Counted from the first letter of the stretch, positions 35,363 to 46,399 are shown. The stretch: 64,000 bases of DNA from Porphyrobacter sp. (GCA_027531395.1 JAPZRO010000004.1:930001-994000), one strand, 5' to 3'. Program-made: numbers and translations. The notes: generated by a model not told the origin, from the sequence alone.

Positions 35363-36100
35363 TTAGCCGACCGGCGCGCTCAGCATGTCGGCGGTGATCG
35401 GCGCATCGTCCTTGGGTGCGGGCGGCGGCGGGGGCGGCAGGTTGTCGCTGGCGAGCGAGGCCTGGACGATGAAGGTCGGCTCGGCCGGCGGCTCGCCCCG
35501 GTTGATCGCGTCGACCGCGTCCATGTTCTCGATCACGCGGCCGAAATTGGTGTATTTCTTGTCGAGGCTGAAGCGCGGGTAGAAGACGATGAAGAACTGG
35601 CTGTTGGCACTGTCTTCCTCGGTGGCGCGGGCCATGGACAGGGTGCCGCGCACGTGCGGCATGGGATTGAATTCGGCCTTCAGGTCAGGCAGCTCGCTGC
35701 CGCCCTGCCCGGTGCCGGTCGGATCGCCGCCCTGCGCCATGAAGCCGTCAATCACGCGGTGGAAGATCACGCCGTTGTAGAAGCCGCGGCGGGTAAGTTC
35801 CTTGATCCGCTCGACATGGCCCGGCGCCCAGTCGGCCTGGAGGCGGATCTTCACCCGCTGGCCATTCGACAGATCAAGCACCCAGATGTTCTCGGGATCG
35901 GCGGTCACATCATAGTTGATCGGCGCATAGGTGCGCGGCGGTGCCACGGCATCCTCGTCCTCGTCGTCATCCTTCTCGGCATTGTCCCCGAAGGCGACCG
36001 GCGGGGTATCGTCCTTCTGCTTCTGGGCAAGCGCAGGATAGCCCGCGCCGAGCAGGAGAAAGGCCCCGAGGGCGGAAGTAAGTGTGGCTTTGATCATCAT
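35363..36100 (-). CDS. Exported cyclophilin-type peptidyl-prolyl isomerase
   Basis: A 245-aa protein with a signal peptide (ending GYPALAQ at about residue 25). A charged linker with a DEDEDAVAPP segment follows, then a cyclophilin domain from about residue 65 to 210. Diagnostic parts are RGFYNGVIFHRVIDGFMAQGGDPTGTGQGG and GTLSMARATEEDSANSQFFI, which hold the catalytic Arg and the peptide-binding groove. A Pro-rich tail ends the protein. It probably assists folding of envelope proteins in the periplasm. Two Met codons in a row (36100 and 36097) could start it. Confidence 0.92.
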   Translation of the reverse strand: MMIKATLTSALGAFLLLGAGYPALAQKQKDDTPPVAFGDNAEKDDDEDEDAVAPPRTYAPINYDVTADPENIWVLDLSNGQRVKIRLQADWAPGHVERIKELTRRGFYNGVIFHRVIDGFMAQGGDPTGTGQGGSELPDLKAEFNPMPHVRGTLSMARATEEDSANSQFFIVFYPRFSLDKKYTNFGRVIENMDAVDAINRGEPPAEPTFIVQASLASDNLPPPPPPAPKDDAPITADMLSAPVG

Positions 36101-36181
36101 TTCATCCGTGTGCGATGCAGCCTGTAGCCCTGCCGGCCTGACACTTCAATGAATGAAGCCGCGCCTGTGGACAGGGCTGCC

Positions 36182-36694
36182 TCAATTCTGGCCTTTGAGC
36201 CCCTGTTCGCGCACGCGGGCAATCACGTCCTCGCACACTGCCGGGCTGACGAACTTGGCGATGTCGCCGCCATAGAGCGCGATTTCCTTCACCAACCGGC
36301 TGGCAATCGGCTGGAGGCTGACATCGGCCATCAGGAAGATCGTCTCGACCTTGTCGTTCAGCTGCCGGTTCATGCCGGTCAGCTGATATTCGTATTCGAA
36401 GTCGGTCACCCCGCGAATGCCGCGCACCACCACCGAGGCGCCTTGCGCATCGGCGAAGTCCACCAGCAGGGCGTTGAACCCGACCACCTCGACATTGGAC
36501 AGGCCGAGGCTGGCGACCTCGCGCTCGACCATCGCGATGCGTTCCGCATCCGAGAACATCGGGCTCTTGGCGATGTTGGTGGTCACCCCGATGATCAGGT
36601 GATCGACCAGCTTGGAGCCGCGCCGGATGATGTCGGCATGGCCCAGCGTGATCGGATCGAAGGTTCCCGGGTAGATCCCGACGCGGCGTGTCAT
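36182..36694 (-). CDS. coaD: Phosphopantetheine adenylyltransferase
   Basis: A 170-aa nucleotidyltransferase for the penultimate step of coenzyme A synthesis. The nucleotide-binding start is RRVGIYPGTFDPITLGHADIIRRG, containing the T/HxGH motif. Later signatures are VVRGIRGVTDFEYEYQLTGMNR and EAISS-like VSLQPIASRLVKEIALYGGDIAKFV. The protein is complete and of normal length. The ispA gene ends 27 bases upstream on the same strand, so the two may share a transcript. Confidence 0.96.
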   Translation of the reverse strand: MTRRVGIYPGTFDPITLGHADIIRRGSKLVDHLIIGVTTNIAKSPMFSDAERIAMVEREVASLGLSNVEVVGFNALLVDFADAQGASVVVRGIRGVTDFEYEYQLTGMNRQLNDKVETIFLMADVSLQPIASRLVKEIALYGGDIAKFVSPAVCEDVIARVREQGLKGQN

Positions 36695-36721
36695 GGTTTT
36701 ATCCTCTCTGCGGCGCGGCTC

Positions 36722-37633
36722 TTAGCGGTCGCGCTCGACAATGAAACGGGCGAGCGCGCGCAGGATGTCGGCTTCGGGGCCATAGGGCGCGAGATGCCCG
36801 ATCGCCTGATCCACCAGCGCGCGCGCCTGTTCGCGGGCCTTGTCCACCCCCATCAGAGTGACGAAGGTCTGCTTGCCCTGTTCGCTGTCCTTGCGCAGCG
36901 CCTTGCCGGCCTTTTCGACGTCGCCTTCGACATCGAGCAGATCGTCCGCGATCTGGAAGGCAAGGCCGATATCGCGGGCATAGGCGCGCAAGGGCGCACG
37001 GCCCTGCGGCGGCACCTTGCCGAGGATCGCGCCCATCTCGACACTGGCTGCGAGCAGCGCGCCGGTTTTCAGCTGTTGCAGGCGGGTGACCGCATGAAGA
37101 TCGTAGGACACGCCCTCCTCGTCGGCGACCATGTCCATCATCTGGCCGCCGGCCATGCCGCTCATGCCCGAAGCCGTGCCGAGCGTGGAAATCAGTTCGA
37201 CCCGGGTGAAAGGATCGGCGCTGGTCTCGGCATCGGCGAGGATCTCGAAGGCCAGCGCATGGAGCGCATCGCCGGCCAGCACCGCAGTCGCCTCGTCATA
37301 GACCTTGTGCAGGGTCGGCTTGCCATGGCGCAGATCATCATCGTCCATGCACGGCAGATCATCGTGGATCAGCGAATAGACGTGGATCGCCTCGATCGCC
37401 GCGCCGGCCCGCAGCGCCGGATCGCGCGACACGCCGAACAGGCCGGCGGTGCTCACCACCAGCAGCGGACGCACCCGCTTGCCCCCGCCGATAGCGGCAT
37501 AGCGCATCGCCTCGATCAGGCGCGCGCTGGTGTCGTCCGGCACCGGCAGCAGCGCATCGAACAGCGAATCGATCTCGGCCTGAACCTGCGCGATCGCATC
37601 GCCGAGCAGCGAGCCTCCTGTCTGCACCAGCAT
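36722..37633 (-). CDS. ispA: Farnesyl/geranylgeranyl diphosphate synthase (short-chain)
   Basis: A 303-aa trans-prenyltransferase condensing isopentenyl diphosphate with allylic diphosphates. The first Asp-rich motif is SLIHDDLPCMDDDDLRHGKPT, with two residues between the Asp pairs, typical of bacterial farnesyl diphosphate synthase. GGKRVRP and GLAFQIADDLLDVEGD (second Asp-rich motif) are also clear. It supplies precursors for ubiquinone and carotenoids. The start at 37633 lies four bases after the xseB stop; upstream open frame is a shadow of xseB. Confidence 0.94.
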   Translation of the reverse strand: MLVQTGGSLLGDAIAQVQAEIDSLFDALLPVPDDTSARLIEAMRYAAIGGGKRVRPLLVVSTAGLFGVSRDPALRAGAAIEAIHVYSLIHDDLPCMDDDDLRHGKPTLHKVYDEATAVLAGDALHALAFEILADAETSADPFTRVELISTLGTASGMSGMAGGQMMDMVADEEGVSYDLHAVTRLQQLKTGALLAASVEMGAILGKVPPQGRAPLRAYARDIGLAFQIADDLLDVEGDVEKAGKALRKDSEQGKQTFVTLMGVDKAREQARALVDQAIGHLAPYGPEADILRALARFIVERDR

Positions 37634-37637
37634 CACC

Positions 37638-37919
37638 TCAGCCCTCCGCGTCGAAGGCCTGGGTGCCGGCCGCGCGGCCATCGGCGCCAGTGACGATCTT
37701 CTCGATCCGCGCCTGCGCCGCATCGAGCCGCTGCTGGCACGCTGCCCGCAGCGCCTCGCCGCGTTCGTAGAGGCTGATCGACTGATCAAGCGGCACGTCG
37801 CCGCGTTCAAGCTGCTGCACGATCTGCTCGAGCGCGCCCAGCGCCTGCTCGAAGCTCATCTGCGAAATGTCCTGCGCGCCTGCGGCGGCGGTATTGCCCT
37901 CGTCCATGCCCCGCAGCAT
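37638..37919 (-). CDS. xseB: Exodeoxyribonuclease VII small subunit
   Basis: An 89 to 93-aa subunit of the nuclease that degrades single-stranded DNA to oligonucleotides; the large subunit XseA is not in the window. The XseB core is MSFEQALGALEQIVQQLERGDVPLDQSISLYERGEALRAACQQRLDAAQ read in segments, with the invariant LE.IV..LE.G and LY..G patterns. ATG codons at 37919 and 37907 are both possible starts. ispA follows after four bases, the usual xseB-ispA order. Confidence 0.94.
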   Translation of the reverse strand: MLRGMDEGNTAAAGAQDISQMSFEQALGALEQIVQQLERGDVPLDQSISLYERGEALRAACQQRLDAAQARIEKIVTGADGRAAGTQAFDAEG

Positions 37920-37987
37920 TGACGGAGGCGCCGTGTCCGGTCAAGGCTGGCACGCATCGGGGCGGGACAAACGGGATAAACGACAAC

Positions 37988-38401
37988 ATGACCAAATGGA
38001 TCATCGCCTACGGCACGGCCGCATTGGCGTTCGGCGCGCTGGACGCGATCTGGCTGCGCTGGGCAGCGGGCAACCTCTACCGCCCGGTAATCGGCGATAT
38101 CATGGCCAAGGACTTCAACGTCGCCGCGGCAGGCGCGTTCTACTTCATCTATCTCGCCGGGATGACCTGGTTCGCGATCAAGCCCGGGCTGGAAAGCGGC
38201 ACGGTGCAGGCCGCGCTGCTCAACGGCATTCTGCTCGGCGCGCTGTGCTATGCCACCTTCGACCTCACCTCGCAGGCGGTGTTCAAGGTGTGGGCGACCC
38301 ATATCAGCGTGCTCGACATCCTGTGGGGCGCCTTCGCGACCGGCACTGCGAGCGCGGTGGCGACCTGGGTGACGCTGCGCTTCGCTCCGGCCGCAGGCTG
38401 A
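37988..38401 (+). CDS. DUF2177 family membrane protein
   Basis: A 137-aa integral membrane protein with four helices. It carries the DUF2177 marks: an N-terminal ALDAIWLRW segment, a middle FYFIYLAGMTWFAIKP helix, and the motif GALCYATFDLTSQAVFKVW with DILWGAFATG. The family is of unknown function. The start at 37988 (MTKWIIAYG) is preferred to the open frame from 37919, which overlaps the divergent xseB start. The next membrane gene begins 13 bases later. Confidence 0.88.
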   Translation: MTKWIIAYGTAALAFGALDAIWLRWAAGNLYRPVIGDIMAKDFNVAAAGAFYFIYLAGMTWFAIKPGLESGTVQAALLNGILLGALCYATFDLTSQAVFKVWATHISVLDILWGAFATGTASAVATWVTLRFAPAAG

Positions 38402-38414
38402 CGCGGCGCGCACA

Positions 38415-39089
38415 ATGTTCATCGGCCATTTCGCACCCGCTTTCATTGCCGCCGCGGTCAGCCCGCGCAGTCCGCGACTGGGCACGCTGTTCGTGGCGGC
38501 ACAGCTGGTCGACTGGGGGTTCTTCGCGCTCGCGATGATCGGGGTGGAGAAGCTGCGGGTCGATCCGGCGGCGAGCGTGATGGTGCCGATGGACCTCTAT
38601 CACATGCCCTATACCCACAGCCTGATCGGGGCGGGAATCTGGGCGCTGGCCTGCCTGCTGGTGGTGGCAGTGGGCCAGCGCAACCTGTTTGCCGGGCTGA
38701 TCGCCGGGCTGGTGGTGATCTCGCACTGGCCGCTCGACTGGCTGGTGCACGTTCCGGACTTAACACTTGACGGCGAGCCGCCCAAGATGGGGCTCGGGCT
38801 GTGGAACTATCCGGCGGTTGCCATGCCGCTCGAACTGCTGCTGACCGGCGGCGCCTTTGCCTTCTACGTCCGCCGCACGCGCGGACCCGTAGGCCCGCCG
38901 CTGGTGCTGCTGGCGGTGATGCTGCTGTTCCAGGCGGCGAACTGGTTCGGCCCGCACCCCGAAAGCGCCGGGCCGTTCCTCTACCTTCAGGCGCTGCTGG
39001 CCTTCGCGATCCTGACCGCACTTGCGGTCTGGGTCGGGGAGAATCGCTGGTTCCAGAAACGCGGCGGCTTGGCCTTCGGCGATCAGTAA
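38415..39089 (+). CDS. Multi-pass membrane protein with His/Asp motifs, unknown function
   Basis: A 224-aa protein with six or so hydrophobic segments. It starts [15 protein letters not shown] and has further conserved-looking polar residues in or near membranes: [11 protein letters not shown] around residue 57 and [14 protein letters not shown] around 97. The H..D..H pattern recalls YdjM/DUF457-type putative metal-dependent membrane hydrolases, but the match is by eye. It lies 13 bases after the DUF2177 gene and is followed by the purL promoter. Confidence 0.75.
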   Translation: MFIGHFAPAFIAAAVSPRSPRLGTLFVAAQLVDWGFFALAMIGVEKLRVDPAASVMVPMDLYHMPYTHSLIGAGIWALACLLVVAVGQRNLFAGLIAGLVVISHWPLDWLVHVPDLTLDGEPPKMGLGLWNYPAVAMPLELLLTGGAFAFYVRRTRGPVGPPLVLLAVMLLFQAANWFGPHPESAGPFLYLQALLAFAILTALAVWVGENRWFQKRGGLAFGDQ

Positions 39090-39096
39090 TCTAGGG
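39069..39096 (+). promoter_or_regulatory. Promoter for purL
   Basis: TTGGCC at 39069-39074, 16-base spacer, CTAGGG at 39091-39096. It overlaps the end of the previous gene and would give a very short leader; AAGGAG at 39105-39110 is the purL ribosome site. Confidence 0.45.
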
Positions 39097-39117
39097 GGCG
39101 GCCCAAGGAGTCCCCAC

Positions 39118-41358
<2,241 letters not shown>

Positions 41359-41362
41359 TCGC

Positions 41363-41773
41363 GTGGCGGCATCGGGCTATTCCGGCACGCCGCTCGCGAA
41401 GAAGCTCTCCTTGCGCGACGGGATGCGGGTGTGGTTCGACGCCATGCCCGAGCACGTCATCGACGAGATCGACGAATATGCGCTGGAGCTGACCTTTGTT
41501 GCCGACCCGGCCAAGGGCCTCGACGCGGCGCATGTCTTCGTGACCGAGCGCGCGGTGCTCGAAGCGCACCTGTCAGCCCTGCGCCGCCAGATCGCGCCCG
41601 ACGGTCAGATCTGGGTGAGCTGGCCCAAAAAGGCCTCGAAGGTTCCGACCGACATCACCGAGGACACGATCCGGGAGATTTGCCTACCCTTGGGGCTGGT
41701 CGATACCAAGGTCTGCGCGATCGACGAGACCTGGTCTGGCCTCAAGCTGGTGATCCGCAAGGAACTGCGCTGA
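41363..41773 (+). CDS. DUF3052 family protein (GTG start)
   Basis: A 136-aa soluble protein. It begins at GTG four bases after the purL stop (VAASGYSGTPLAKKL). The family core is GQIWVSWPKKASKVPTDITEDTIREICLPLGLVDTKVCAIDETWSGLKLVIRK, read in pieces; the WVSWPK and DETWSGLK motifs are diagnostic. The biological role is not known. The tight spacing implies cotranscription with purL. It is convergent with coq4, with four bases between the stops. Confidence 0.88.
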   Translation: MAASGYSGTPLAKKLSLRDGMRVWFDAMPEHVIDEIDEYALELTFVADPAKGLDAAHVFVTERAVLEAHLSALRRQIAPDGQIWVSWPKKASKVPTDITEDTIREICLPLGLVDTKVCAIDETWSGLKLVIRKELR

Positions 41774-41777
41774 AGGG

Positions 41778-42584
41778 TTACGCTGCCTGAGGTTGAGGCT
41801 GTGTCGCGCTGCCGAGCGTCAGCTCTTCGCTGAGGATACCCTCGCTGCCGAGGATAGCCAGGCACTGGCGGTAGACCTCGGGCTTGCCGATGCCGAGCCG
41901 TGCGCGCGCTTCGGTGATGTCCTCGCGCATCAGCGCGGCGATATCCTGATGGGCGATCTTCGCCGCCGCCTTGCCGAGCCGGCGGCCTTCCTTGATCGCG
42001 GCGAACAGCGGCGCCTTGGTGCCGCTCACCTTCTTGATCTGGCGCGCGCCGGCATAGGCGATGAACAGGATGCCCTTGTTGTGGTTCTGCTCGTAGCTGA
42101 AGCCGAGCAGGCTCGCCTCGCCCAGCGCGTCGCGGCCATAGCCGGTCAGCACGTGGAACAGATCATGCGTATCGCGCAGGCGGTCGAAATACCACTGGGT
42201 GAGGTCCTTCGGCAGGCTTTCGGGCGGTGCCCACTTGTGGCTTTCCGCCACCAGCCCCGCCGCCGACAGGCCCTCGCGCTTCATGAAGGCGATATAATGC
42301 GCTGCCACGCTGTTCGGCCCGCAATCGGCCCAGCGCGCGTGATCATCGAGCATCGCCGGAATATCGACCCCATCGCGCAGGAAGCGCTGGCCTTCGGGCG
42401 AGCGGATGAACGCGTGCGCCTGACGGTGACTCGCCTTGCCCTTGGTCGCCTCGATGATGTGGAACACCTGCTCGGTGTCTTCCTTGTCCTCGACCAGCTT
42501 GCCGAAGTGGTGCAGCACCTTGAGCGGACGGAAGCCCGAGGTCTTGCGGTCGGGCGCTACCAGCGGAAGATCGAGAAGTGCCAT
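41778..42584 (-). CDS. Coq4-family ubiquinone biosynthesis protein, copy A
   Basis: A 268-aa Coq4-like protein. The metal-binding motif is intact: HDLFH followed 11 residues later by Glu (RDTHDLFHVLTGYGRDALGEA). Coq4 works in ubiquinone synthesis, where recent work assigns it a role in removing the C1 carboxylate with replacement by hydroxyl. FGKLVEDKEDTEQVFHIIEATKG near the start is shared with copy B. The Gln/Pro/Ala tail is specific to this copy. A TTACAT...GTTAA element lies about 50 bases before the start. Confidence 0.85.
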   Translation of the reverse strand: MALLDLPLVAPDRKTSGFRPLKVLHHFGKLVEDKEDTEQVFHIIEATKGKASHRQAHAFIRSPEGQRFLRDGVDIPAMLDDHARWADCGPNSVAAHYIAFMKREGLSAAGLVAESHKWAPPESLPKDLTQWYFDRLRDTHDLFHVLTGYGRDALGEASLLGFSYEQNHNKGILFIAYAGARQIKKVSGTKAPLFAAIKEGRRLGKAAAKIAHQDIAALMREDITEARARLGIGKPEVYRQCLAILGSEGILSEELTLGSATQPQPQAA

Positions 42585-42632
42585 GCGATACGTCCTTTGC
42601 GCGAGTCGCGAAACAGGTTCGTCACCGACAAC

Positions 42633-42652
42633 TTACATGGCTGTCAGTTAAC
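42633..42652. promoter_or_regulatory. TTACAT-GTTAA element upstream of coq4 copy A
   Basis: TTACAT at 42633-42638 and GTTAAC at 42647-42652, eight bases between arms, 49 bases from the start codon. A similar pair occurs at nearly the same distance before copy B. It could be a shared operator or an A/T-rich promoter element. Confidence 0.3.
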
Positions 42653-42698
42653 TGTCCATTGCCCGCTTGATCACGGTCAAATCCGCGCAGCAACAGCG

Positions 42699-43535
42699 TC
42701 AGGCCGCAGCCAGTTCCTGCGGGGCGTTGCTGCGGGCGAGCAGATTATGGGGATCGATCCCCTCGGCCTGCCAGATGCGGTGACATTCGCGGTACTGCTG
42801 CGGCTTCGGGATGCGCAGCTCGGCGCGCACATCCTCGAGCGGGCGTTCGAGCAGCTGGCGGATCGGCTGGGCGATCAGCGGCGGCGCGCCCTTGCCGATG
42901 CGGTGCGCCTCGCGCACGGCTCCGAAAACCGGGGCCTTGGTGCCCTTGGCCATCTTCTTGATATTGGCGGCACCCGCATAGCCGATCAGCAGGTGGCCCT
43001 GGCTGGGCGACTGGCCATGGGTGAACAGCAGCACCGACGCCTCGCCGAGCGCATCGCGGCCATAGCCGGTCAGCACATGGAACAGGTCATGCGTGTCGCG
43101 CGAGCGGTTGAAGTACCACTCGACCAGATCGGGGAAGCGCGGACGACCGGTGCGCTCGCTTTCGGCGACCAGCCCTGCCGCCGTCAGCCCTTCGGCTTCC
43201 ATGAAATCGCAATAGGCATGGGCAAGGCTGCCCTTGGGCGTCCGGCGCAACGCGGCGTGATCGTCGAGAATCTCGGGCAGGCTGAGCTCGGTCTGGCGCA
43301 GATAGGTGCCGCGCTCGGACAGCGTGAGATCCGCGATACGCGCGATGAAGTCCTTCGAGGGCAGCGATTCGAAGATCCGGAACACCGCCGCCGTGTCTTC
43401 CTTGTCCTTCATCAGCATCTGGAAGTTGCGGATCGCGCGCAAGGGACGGTACTCGGCCTGCGGACGGTCGGGATGCAGCAGCACCGTGCCGTCCTCGGCG
43501 AACATGTTGCGGTAGTTGCGGTTCGTGGCGGTCAT
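42699..43535 (-). CDS. Coq4-family protein, copy B
   Basis: A 278-aa paralogue of the adjacent gene with the same metal motif (DTHDLFHVLTGYGRDALGEA) and the same N-terminal MLMKDKEDTAAVFRIFESL block. Outside those parts the two proteins differ widely, so this is an old duplication rather than a recent one. Copy B has WYFNRSRDTHD where A has WYFDRLRDTHD, and an extended N-terminus beginning MTATNRNYRNMF. Both keep the catalytic residues, so both may be active. The intergenic gap is 114 bases, enough for separate promoters. Confidence 0.85.
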   Translation of the reverse strand: MTATNRNYRNMFAEDGTVLLHPDRPQAEYRPLRAIRNFQMLMKDKEDTAAVFRIFESLPSKDFIARIADLTLSERGTYLRQTELSLPEILDDHAALRRTPKGSLAHAYCDFMEAEGLTAAGLVAESERTGRPRFPDLVEWYFNRSRDTHDLFHVLTGYGRDALGEASVLLFTHGQSPSQGHLLIGYAGAANIKKMAKGTKAPVFGAVREAHRIGKGAPPLIAQPIRQLLERPLEDVRAELRIPKPQQYRECHRIWQAEGIDPHNLLARSNAPQELAAA

Positions 43536-43586
43536 GTCCGGTCTCGAGTCCAGAGTGGAAGCGGCGAAGGGATAATCCGAATCTGC

Positions 43587-43601
43587 TTACATCAATGTTA
43601 A
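43587..43601. promoter_or_regulatory. TTACAT-GTTAA element upstream of coq4 copy B
   Basis: TTACAT at 43587-43592 and GTTAA at 43597-43601, four bases between the arms, 52 bases from the start of copy B. Compare 42633-42652. Confidence 0.3.
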
Positions 43602-43634
43602 TAGCGTTTCAGGAACGCCACACAATCCCCCGCT

Positions 43635-45527
43635 TCACCGTTTCGCCGCAGGCACAACCCGTTTCGTCAGACCGGGCGCGGCAATCGCCCGGGCCACCAA
43701 GCGGCTGCCCTCGGCCGTGACATGCGCATCATCGATGATCAGCGGATAGCCCTTAGCCCCGAGATAGCGGCACTGCGGATCGCAGAGCGTGCGTAGCGGG
43801 GAGAAATAGGTCGCCCCCGTGCGCGCAGCGATAGCAGCCATACGCCGGTCGAGCGGCGCGCGGTCGGGCTTGAGGAAGGCATCGGCAATCCGCTCGTCCC
43901 CGCGCGCCGCGCCGACCGCCAGCAGGCGCGGCACAAACTTCTCGAAGGCGGGAAAGGGGCCGACCAGCAGCACCGGCTGCCCGCGCTGCGCCAGCAGATC
44001 GAGGCTCGCCTGGAGAGCGGGCAAATCGCCCTCCTCCCAGTATCCCGCCAGCACCACCAAATCATAGCCGTCCGCACCGATCCGGCGCTGGTAAGCGTCC
44101 TCGATCACCCTGTGGCAAAAGAAGTAGCGCTCGACCTTCGCGCCGGTGACCGGACGGCAGCCGGCCGCGGTGATCTGGCTGATCGCGCTGCCCGGAAAAG
44201 CGGCCTGCAATCCCGGCACCATCATAGCCGCGTGGCTGTCGCCCAGCACCAGCACCCGCGCCCGCCCGTCGTCGGGCAGCACGCAGGTCGCCTCGTCGAG
44301 CTGCTGGGTGCGGTGATGGATGAAGCAGCTGCCGGTGCGGAACACGTCGTCGATCGGATAGTCGAGCGCGCTGGCGAGCGAGAGCGTGCGCTGGTCATAG
44401 CGCGCCGGCCAACCTCCGCTGGCGATGAACGCCGCAGCGCTCGCGGCCAGCACCGCAGCAGCCGCACCGGAGACCAGCGCAAGACGGGCAAAGGACAAGT
44501 CACGCCGCCGCGCCGGCTCTTCGACAAACCGGGTAGTGAGCGCTGCGAGCACCAGTGAAATGGCAGTCGCGGCCAGCTGCAACGGCCAGTCGAGCCGCGG
44601 CGCGGGCAATCCCAGCAGCAGGAACACGATCACCGGCCAGTGCCACAGGTAGAGCGAATAGGAGATCCGCCCGAGCCAGGTGACCCCCGGTAGCGATAGC
44701 ACGCGGCCCACCAGCGACGGCCCGGCATTGCCCGCAAGAATGATCGCCGCAGCCCCGCCGCAGGGGATCAGCGCGCGCCAGCCCGGGAAGGGATCGAAGC
44801 TGTCGAGCAGCACCGTCGCCGCAGCAATCAGCGCCGCTCCGCCCAGCGTCAGCACCTCCCGCAGCGCCCGCCAGCGCAGCAGCGGCACTGCCGTGATCGC
44901 CGCTAGCACCCCGGCGAGAAACTCCCAGATCCGCGCCGGCAGCAGGTAGAAACTCGCGTCGGGAAAAGCGAGCGAGGCGGCCGCCGACAGGCCTGCCACG
45001 CCGACCAGCCCGAACCACAGCCCCGCCCGCCCGAACCGCAGCAGCGCCAGCATCAGCAGCGGCAGCAGCAGGTAGAACTGCCATTCCACCCCCAACGTCC
45101 ACAGATGGAGCAGCGGCACCTCGCCGCTCTCGCTGTATTCGAACTGCTCGCGGTGGAAGAAGATATTGGCCGCGAAGACGAGCGCGGCGAGCAGGGTCCT
45201 GCTGTAGTCTGCCAGCTCGGCGGGCAGCAGCAGCACCGCCGCCGCAAGCGTGCTCGCTGCCAGCACCACCAGCAGCGCCGGCACCAGTCGTCGCACGCGG
45301 CGGGCGTAGAAGCCGGCGAAGGAGAACCGCCCCGCCTCGTGCTCGCGCAGCACGATCCCGCCGATCAGGTAGCCGGAGATGACATAGAACACGTCCACCC
45401 CGACGAACCCGCCGGTGAACCCGCCAACCCCGAGATGGAACAGCAGCACCGCCAGCACCGCCACCGCCCGCAGCCCCTGGATATCGGGACGGTATTCGGC
45501 AGACGGCGACTGCGTGGCGATCAGCAT
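43635..45527 (-). CDS. OafA/YrhL-type acyltransferase with C-terminal SGNH domain
   Basis: A 630-aa membrane O-acyltransferase. Residues about 10-370 form the acyltransferase-3 domain with ten or so helices; YRPDIQGLRAVAVLAVLLFHLG starts it and GFVGVDVFYVISGYLIGG is the second signature. Residues about 400-630 are an SGNH-hydrolase-like domain with VLVLGDSHAAMMVPG (nucleophile Ser) and a C-terminal DDAHVTAEGS (catalytic Asp/His). Such fusions acetylate cell-surface polysaccharides such as O-antigen. No polysaccharide genes are nearby. The start overlaps the serB stop as TGATG. Confidence 0.92.
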   Translation of the reverse strand: MLIATQSPSAEYRPDIQGLRAVAVLAVLLFHLGVGGFTGGFVGVDVFYVISGYLIGGIVLREHEAGRFSFAGFYARRVRRLVPALLVVLAASTLAAAVLLLPAELADYSRTLLAALVFAANIFFHREQFEYSESGEVPLLHLWTLGVEWQFYLLLPLLMLALLRFGRAGLWFGLVGVAGLSAAASLAFPDASFYLLPARIWEFLAGVLAAITAVPLLRWRALREVLTLGGAALIAAATVLLDSFDPFPGWRALIPCGGAAAIILAGNAGPSLVGRVLSLPGVTWLGRISYSLYLWHWPVIVFLLLGLPAPRLDWPLQLAATAISLVLAALTTRFVEEPARRRDLSFARLALVSGAAAAVLAASAAAFIASGGWPARYDQRTLSLASALDYPIDDVFRTGSCFIHHRTQQLDEATCVLPDDGRARVLVLGDSHAAMMVPGLQAAFPGSAISQITAAGCRPVTGAKVERYFFCHRVIEDAYQRRIGADGYDLVVLAGYWEEGDLPALQASLDLLAQRGQPVLLVGPFPAFEKFVPRLLAVGAARGDERIADAFLKPDRAPLDRRMAAIAARTGATYFSPLRTLCDPQCRYLGAKGYPLIIDDAHVTAEGSRLVARAIAAPGLTKRVVPAAKR

Positions 45528-46399
45528 CAGCCCTCGCGCCAGTCCTTGCGCGGGATACCGAGCAGGCTGAGCACGGCCGTCAGATCGCCGCGATCGATCC
45601 GGCCATTGGCCGCCGCGCGCGCCTTGGGCTTGGCGCGATAGGCAAAGCCATAGGTCGCCGCGGCGATCATCGGAATGTCGTTGGCCCCGTCCCCCGTGGC
45701 GAGGCTGAGGCGCCCGCCAGTGGACTCTTCGCGCAGCACGGCGGCCTTGACCGCGCTGTCGGTGATCTGGCCCAGCAATCCGCCGGTCAGCCTGCCTCCG
45801 GTCACTTCGAGCCGATTGCCAACCACGCGGTCAAACCCGAGCATATCGCCAACCGGATCAGCAAAATGGTGGAAGCCGCCGGTCACCAGCACGGTCCGGC
45901 TGCCGAGCGCGGAGAGCGTTGCGACCAGCGTGCGGGCACCCGGCTCGGGCCTGATCCGCTCGGTGAGACAATCGCTTATCGCGCTTTCCTCGAGACCTTC
46001 GAGCAAGGCCACACGTTCGCGCAGGGCCGCGACGAAATCGAGCTCGCCCTGCATCGCGCGTTCGGTGATGGCCGCGATCTGCGGCTTGATCCCGGCGTAA
46101 TCGGCCAGCTCGTCGATGCATTCCTGCCCGATCATGGTCGAATCCATGTCCGAGACGAACACCTGCGGCAGATCGATCGAACCGCGACAGACCAGCATGT
46201 CGGCGGGCGCGAAGACGCGGTCGATCGCCGCCAGCACGGTCTCGGGCGCACCCTCGGAAAAGCGCAGTTCCAGCACTTCGCCATCGGCGAGCGTATCGGC
46301 GGTTGCCAGCGCAACACCCTCGCTGCGCAAGGCGACAGCGAGTGCATCAAGGCGTGTTTCCCTATCGGCTGTGTCTGCTATCAGCCGGGCAATGAGCAT
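45527..46399 (-). CDS. serB: Phosphoserine phosphatase
   Basis: A 290-aa HAD phosphatase for the last step of serine synthesis. Catalytic motif I is [19 protein letters not shown] (DxDST). Motif II is [14 protein letters not shown], and motif III/IV is [19 protein letters not shown]. The N-terminal 75 residues are an ACT-like regulatory domain. The start at 46399 ([14 protein letters not shown]) overlaps the divergent miaA start: the two ATG codons lie within the same eight bases on opposite strands. No later Met provides a reasonable alternative. Confidence 0.95.
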   Translation of the reverse strand: MLIARLIADTADRETRLDALAVALRSEGVALATADTLADGEVLELRFSEGAPETVLAAIDRVFAPADMLVCRGSIDLPQVFVSDMDSTMIGQECIDELADYAGIKPQIAAITERAMQGELDFVAALRERVALLEGLEESAISDCLTERIRPEPGARTLVATLSALGSRTVLVTGGFHHFADPVGDMLGFDRVVGNRLEVTGGRLTGGLLGQITDSAVKAAVLREESTGGRLSLATGDGANDIPMIAAATYGFAYRAKPKARAAANGRIDRGDLTAVLSLLGIPRKDWREG

